17,546 nt of DNA, taken from positions 1 through 17,546 of the forward strand of contig NZ_QPIP01000058.1 of the NCBI RefSeq assembly GCF_003344345.1, in the 5' to 3' direction. Made by a program: the position numbers and the translations under genes. This document shows positions 15,175-17,546 of the stretch, piece after piece (within the stretch, counting starts at the first letter, position 1; each line of letters starts with the position of its first letter). This DNA is from Wolbachia endosymbiont of Cylisticus convexus. GTDB lineage: Bacteria; Pseudomonadota; Alphaproteobacteria; Rickettsiales; Anaplasmataceae. Below the pieces are notes generated by a model, which did not search any database, was not told where the DNA came from, and worked only from the letters and a program-made list of their open reading frames with translations.

Positions 15175-15201
15175 GATTCCAGTGTCAAGCACTGGAATGA
15201 C
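15175..15201 (-). repeat. Palindromic repeat, inverted relative to 15044-15072
   Basis: The stem ATTCCAGTG / CACTGGAAT surrounds TCAAG and ends in GAC. The complement reproduces the copy at 15044-15072 almost base for base, so the pair could form a foldback with about 100 bases between. Confidence 0.8.
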
Positions 15202-15886
15202 ACCATTAGATTTAACCTTATACTAAGTGAATTAGTAGCAGTTCTAAATAAAAAATGTGGTCTCATAACGATATTGCCTTTGTGTGACGTGAAAGTCGTC
15301 TATTAAACTGTTTAGCACTGACTAAACCGAGTGTTTTGCCACTCGTACCCTACTAAACTGTATAAGTACAGTAATGTCTTATGCAAAGCGTTTAGGACAA
15401 TGAACCCGCCCGAAAAGGAGAAGTTCGGTCTGTGAAGAAGGAACGATGCTATAAGTGTCAAGTTGGCACGGGGGCTAGGGTGAACGGTATGGATAACAGA
15501 AGTGAATGATCGTAAGCATCGTTAAATCGAACAAGCCAAAGACACTGACAGGCTTGGACCAAAAGGTATGTGGTAGGTTATCAGCGTGAACGCATCTGAT
15601 ACGCAAACATAAACACCACCGGTGTATAGATCAATCCTAACCCGCTCGTTGTTTGATAGGTGGAACACGGAAACCCCATATATCTCTGGGTAATTTCTTT
15701 ACTCAGTAAGGTTGATCATGAGAAAGACTGATGGATATGTGGGATTGGGAGTGTGGAAAAAGTGAATGCTCATCTGTAATGGATGAGATACAGGTTTAAA
15801 CGTTATCTGGCTCGAAAGAGAACTGACGTCCACTACGGTCATCTTGAACAAGATTGTTTGTAAAACCTTTTAAGTGAGGAAAGCAG

Positions 15887-17370
15887 ATGGTTACAGGTAA
15901 AATTGTAAGTGCACCTTTCGGTACAGCAGAACACTGGAATCAAATTAACTGGTTTCAGTGTAAAAAAAATACCAGAAGGCTACAAGCTCGTATTGTTCAG
16001 GCAACAAAAGCTAGGAGATGGAATAAAGTGAAAACTTTACAACGCCTCCTCACACGTAGTTTTAGTGCTAAAGCGTTGGCAGTAAAACGCGTAACTTCAA
16101 ATAAAGGAAAATGTACAGCTGGTGTTGACAACCAGTTGTGGCAGAGCCCTTCAGCAAAATCTCAAGGAATTGCAAACCTGAGGCAACGAGGATATCGCTC
16201 TCAACCTTTGAGACGAGTCTATATCCCCAAACCTACAGGCAGCAAGCGACCTCTTAGTATTCCCACTATGAAAGATCGAGCGATGCAGGCCTTATATCTT
16301 ATGGGACTTGATCCTGTTGCAGAAACAATAGGAGATAGACACTCATACGGATTTAGGAAACATCGCTCAGCTGCTGATGCGATAAGCCAGATCCACAAAA
16401 CTTTGGCGGGACGCGACAGATCGCAATGGATCCTAGAGGCGGATATTAAGAAGTGTTTTGATGAAATAGACCATTGCTGGTTAGAAAGCTCAATTCCAAT
16501 AGAAAAGAATATTCTCAGCAAATGGTTAAAATCTGGGTTCATAGAAAAACAAATGTTCCGCTTCACAATAGCAGGGACTCCACAAGGAGGAATTATCTCC
16601 CCTGTACTTGCTAACTTGACCCTTGATGGTTTCGAAAATGTTATCAGTAAACATTTCGGGAAGAAGGGAACAAGAAAACGCAAGAAATATGGTGTGCACG
16701 TGATTCGCTACGCGGATGACTTCATAGTAACACTGGAAAATCAAAAGAAATTCTTGAGACTAAAGTTAAAAGGCTAGTAGAGGATTTCCTCAGCGACAGA
16801 GGGTTAACTCTATCCACAGGAAAAACCAAGATCACACACGTAGAACAGGGATTTGATTTTCTAGGTCAGACAGTACGTAAGTACGAAAGGAAGATAATCA
16901 TCAAACCTTCAGCAGAAAGTACAAACCGACTTCTGAAGCGCATCCGGTGCTTGATTCGTAAGAACTGCGCAGCAACCCAAGAAAAAGTAATAGAACTGCT
17001 CACACCTCAAATTCGAGGGTGGGTCTATTACCACAGGGGAATATGCGCAAGAAAAGCTTATGAGAAAGTGGATTCTGAGATTTTTAAAGCCTTATGGCAA
17101 TGGTCAAAACGCAGACACCCTAATAAAGGCTTACGCTGGATTAAGGAGAAATACTTTAAAACAAAAGAAGCCAGAAGATGGTGCTTTGCAGCGCTGACTA
17201 AGAATAAAGGTACAGTTGAGTGGAAGGAACTCTTTCAAGCAACAAGCGTACCAATTCGTCGCCACAAGAAAATTCAAGCTGAGGCAAATCCCTACGATAA
17301 AGAATGGTATGCCTACTTTGAAAAACGTAGATCAAATAATCCTTCTCTTTATGAGGATGATAAGATATGA
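15887..17370 (+). pseudogene. Group II intron reverse transcriptase/maturase, frameshifted
   Basis: This intron-encoded protein would help splicing and reverse-transcribe the intron at target sites. From ATG 15887 (GAGGA upstream) it has an RT N-terminal domain (HWNQINW, VKTLQRLLTRSFSAKALAVKRVTSNKGK.TAGVD). RT motifs follow: RRVYIPKPTGSKRPLSIPTM, ADIKKCFDEIDH, GTPQGGIISPVLANL and catalytic YADDF. The frame fails near 16743-16746: one missing base in an A run turns QKEILETKVKRLVEDFL into QKKFLRLKLKG and a stop at 16775-16777. The other frame resumes at 16747 and runs to 17370, with the maturase X domain (LTPQIRGWVYYHRG, ALWQWSKRRHPNKGLRWIKEKYF). The C-terminus stops at NPYDKEWYAYFEKRR, and no Cys-rich HNH endonuclease follows. 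The intact protein would be about 494 residues. Confidence 0.88.
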
Positions 17371-17459
17371 TTAATGTTAATCCTAGTAAGGAATTTGAAA
17401 TGCCAGAATATTTGAAGGAAGCTGTTGCCGGTTCTCGAGAAAAGGACTTAAGATGGCTC

Positions 17460-17493
17460 GAGCCGTATGAAGGGAAACTTTCAAGTACGGTTC
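17460..17493 (+). ncRNA. Group II intron domain V
   Basis: The 34-base hairpin has a GAAA-type tip (about 17474-17477), the AGC triad at 17461-17463 and complementary flanks GCCGTA / TACGGT, the standard size and shape of the catalytic domain V. It lies 89 bases after the maturase stop and directly before domain VI, in the usual order. Confidence 0.88.
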
Positions 17494-17546
17494 CTAGAGG
17501 AGAGTTTAGTGGAAAATATCTCAGTCCACTAAACTCTTACTCGTTC

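Larger units (their letters stand above)
14941..15340. other. Gene-free stretch with an inverted pair of palindromic repeats
   Basis: No credible gene is seen. The segment contains palindromes at 15044-15072 and 15175-15201 in opposite orientation. A 64-codon plus-strand frame (15112-15306) runs through the second palindrome and has no ribosome binding site. A hairpin CGAGTG-TTTTGC-CACTCG lies just beyond, at about 15329-15346, ahead of the group II intron. Confidence 0.55.
15360..17546 (+). mobile_element. Group II intron (retroelement), 3' end at window edge
   Basis: A maturase/reverse transcriptase frame sits between a roughly 500-base structured, gene-free 5' region and a recognisable 3' end. 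Domain V (17460-17493, 34 bases) carries the catalytic AGC near its start and a stem GAGCCGTA / TACGGTTC. Domain VI follows: a perfect 12-bp stem 17502-17513 / 17525-17536, an internal loop GA / TTA, and an outer GAG / CTC. A17539 is the natural branch-point candidate, which puts the 3' splice site at or just beyond 17546. The 5' boundary is uncertain (about 15340-15420), as no unambiguous GUGYG start is seen. The RNA core looks intact, although the encoded protein is broken. Confidence 0.85.

Noticed and set aside
15112..15306. 64-codon plus-strand frame
   Set aside because: It runs straight through a palindromic repeat with no ribosome binding site.
16219..16744. Minus-strand frames within the intron maturase
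   Set aside because: They are antisense to clear reverse transcriptase motifs.
1..17546. tRNA or rRNA genes
   Set aside because: Apart from the tRNA-like part of the tmRNA I see no cloverleaf or rRNA-like stretch on either strand.

Overview
The window looks like chromosome of a Wolbachia-type alphaproteobacterial endosymbiont (Anaplasmataceae). This is inferred from AT-rich DNA, many short GTCATCCCAGTG / CACTGGAAT palindromes of the kind scattered through Wolbachia genomes, IS5-type transposase debris, an ankyrin-repeat protein, a group II intron, and a circularly permuted two-piece tmRNA gene of the alphaproteobacterial kind. Species and strain cannot be fixed from the sequence alone.

Layout. 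1-1075 is a complete IS5-like insertion sequence with a frameshifted transposase; it starts at the window edge and sits in a palindromic repeat. 1201-3870 (minus) is ppdK, carrying an in-frame palindromic repeat. 4212-5774 (minus) is guaA. 5922-6233 is a small unrecognised ORF. 6297-6830 is a decayed relative of the first IS on the opposite strand. 6888-8169 (minus) is ispG split by a frameshift in an A8 run, with a small predicted secreted protein gene (8196-8840) immediately upstream. 9017-9574 (minus) encodes a coiled-coil/membrane protein with a 63-bp tandem repeat. 9703-12096 (minus) is a yggT-ftsK pair whose genes abut. 12097-12719 has no gene but carries nested palindromic repeats.

12720-13510 (minus) is a trans-translation module. 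A perfect consensus promoter precedes a permuted ssrA gene (acceptor piece, short spacer, then coding piece with tag ANDNFAAEDNVALAA), and sspB, encoding the adaptor that hands tagged proteins to ClpXP, follows about 22 bases later. Next come a doubtful small ORF and an ankyrin-repeat gene (13995-14891, minus) with a strong palindromic promoter, then a gene-free stretch with an inverted pair of palindromes. From about 15360 to the end lies a group II intron. Its RNA domains V and VI look intact, but its reverse transcriptase/maturase is frameshifted just after the YADD motif.

The housekeeping genes are all on the minus strand and cover pyruvate/PEP interconversion, GMP synthesis, isoprenoid precursors, chromosome segregation and ribosome rescue. 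They are separated by mobile debris. Three reading frames (IS transposase, ispG, intron maturase) are broken by small indels, two of them at A runs. Broken mobile genes are ordinary decay, but a break in ispG, normally an essential gene, is not.
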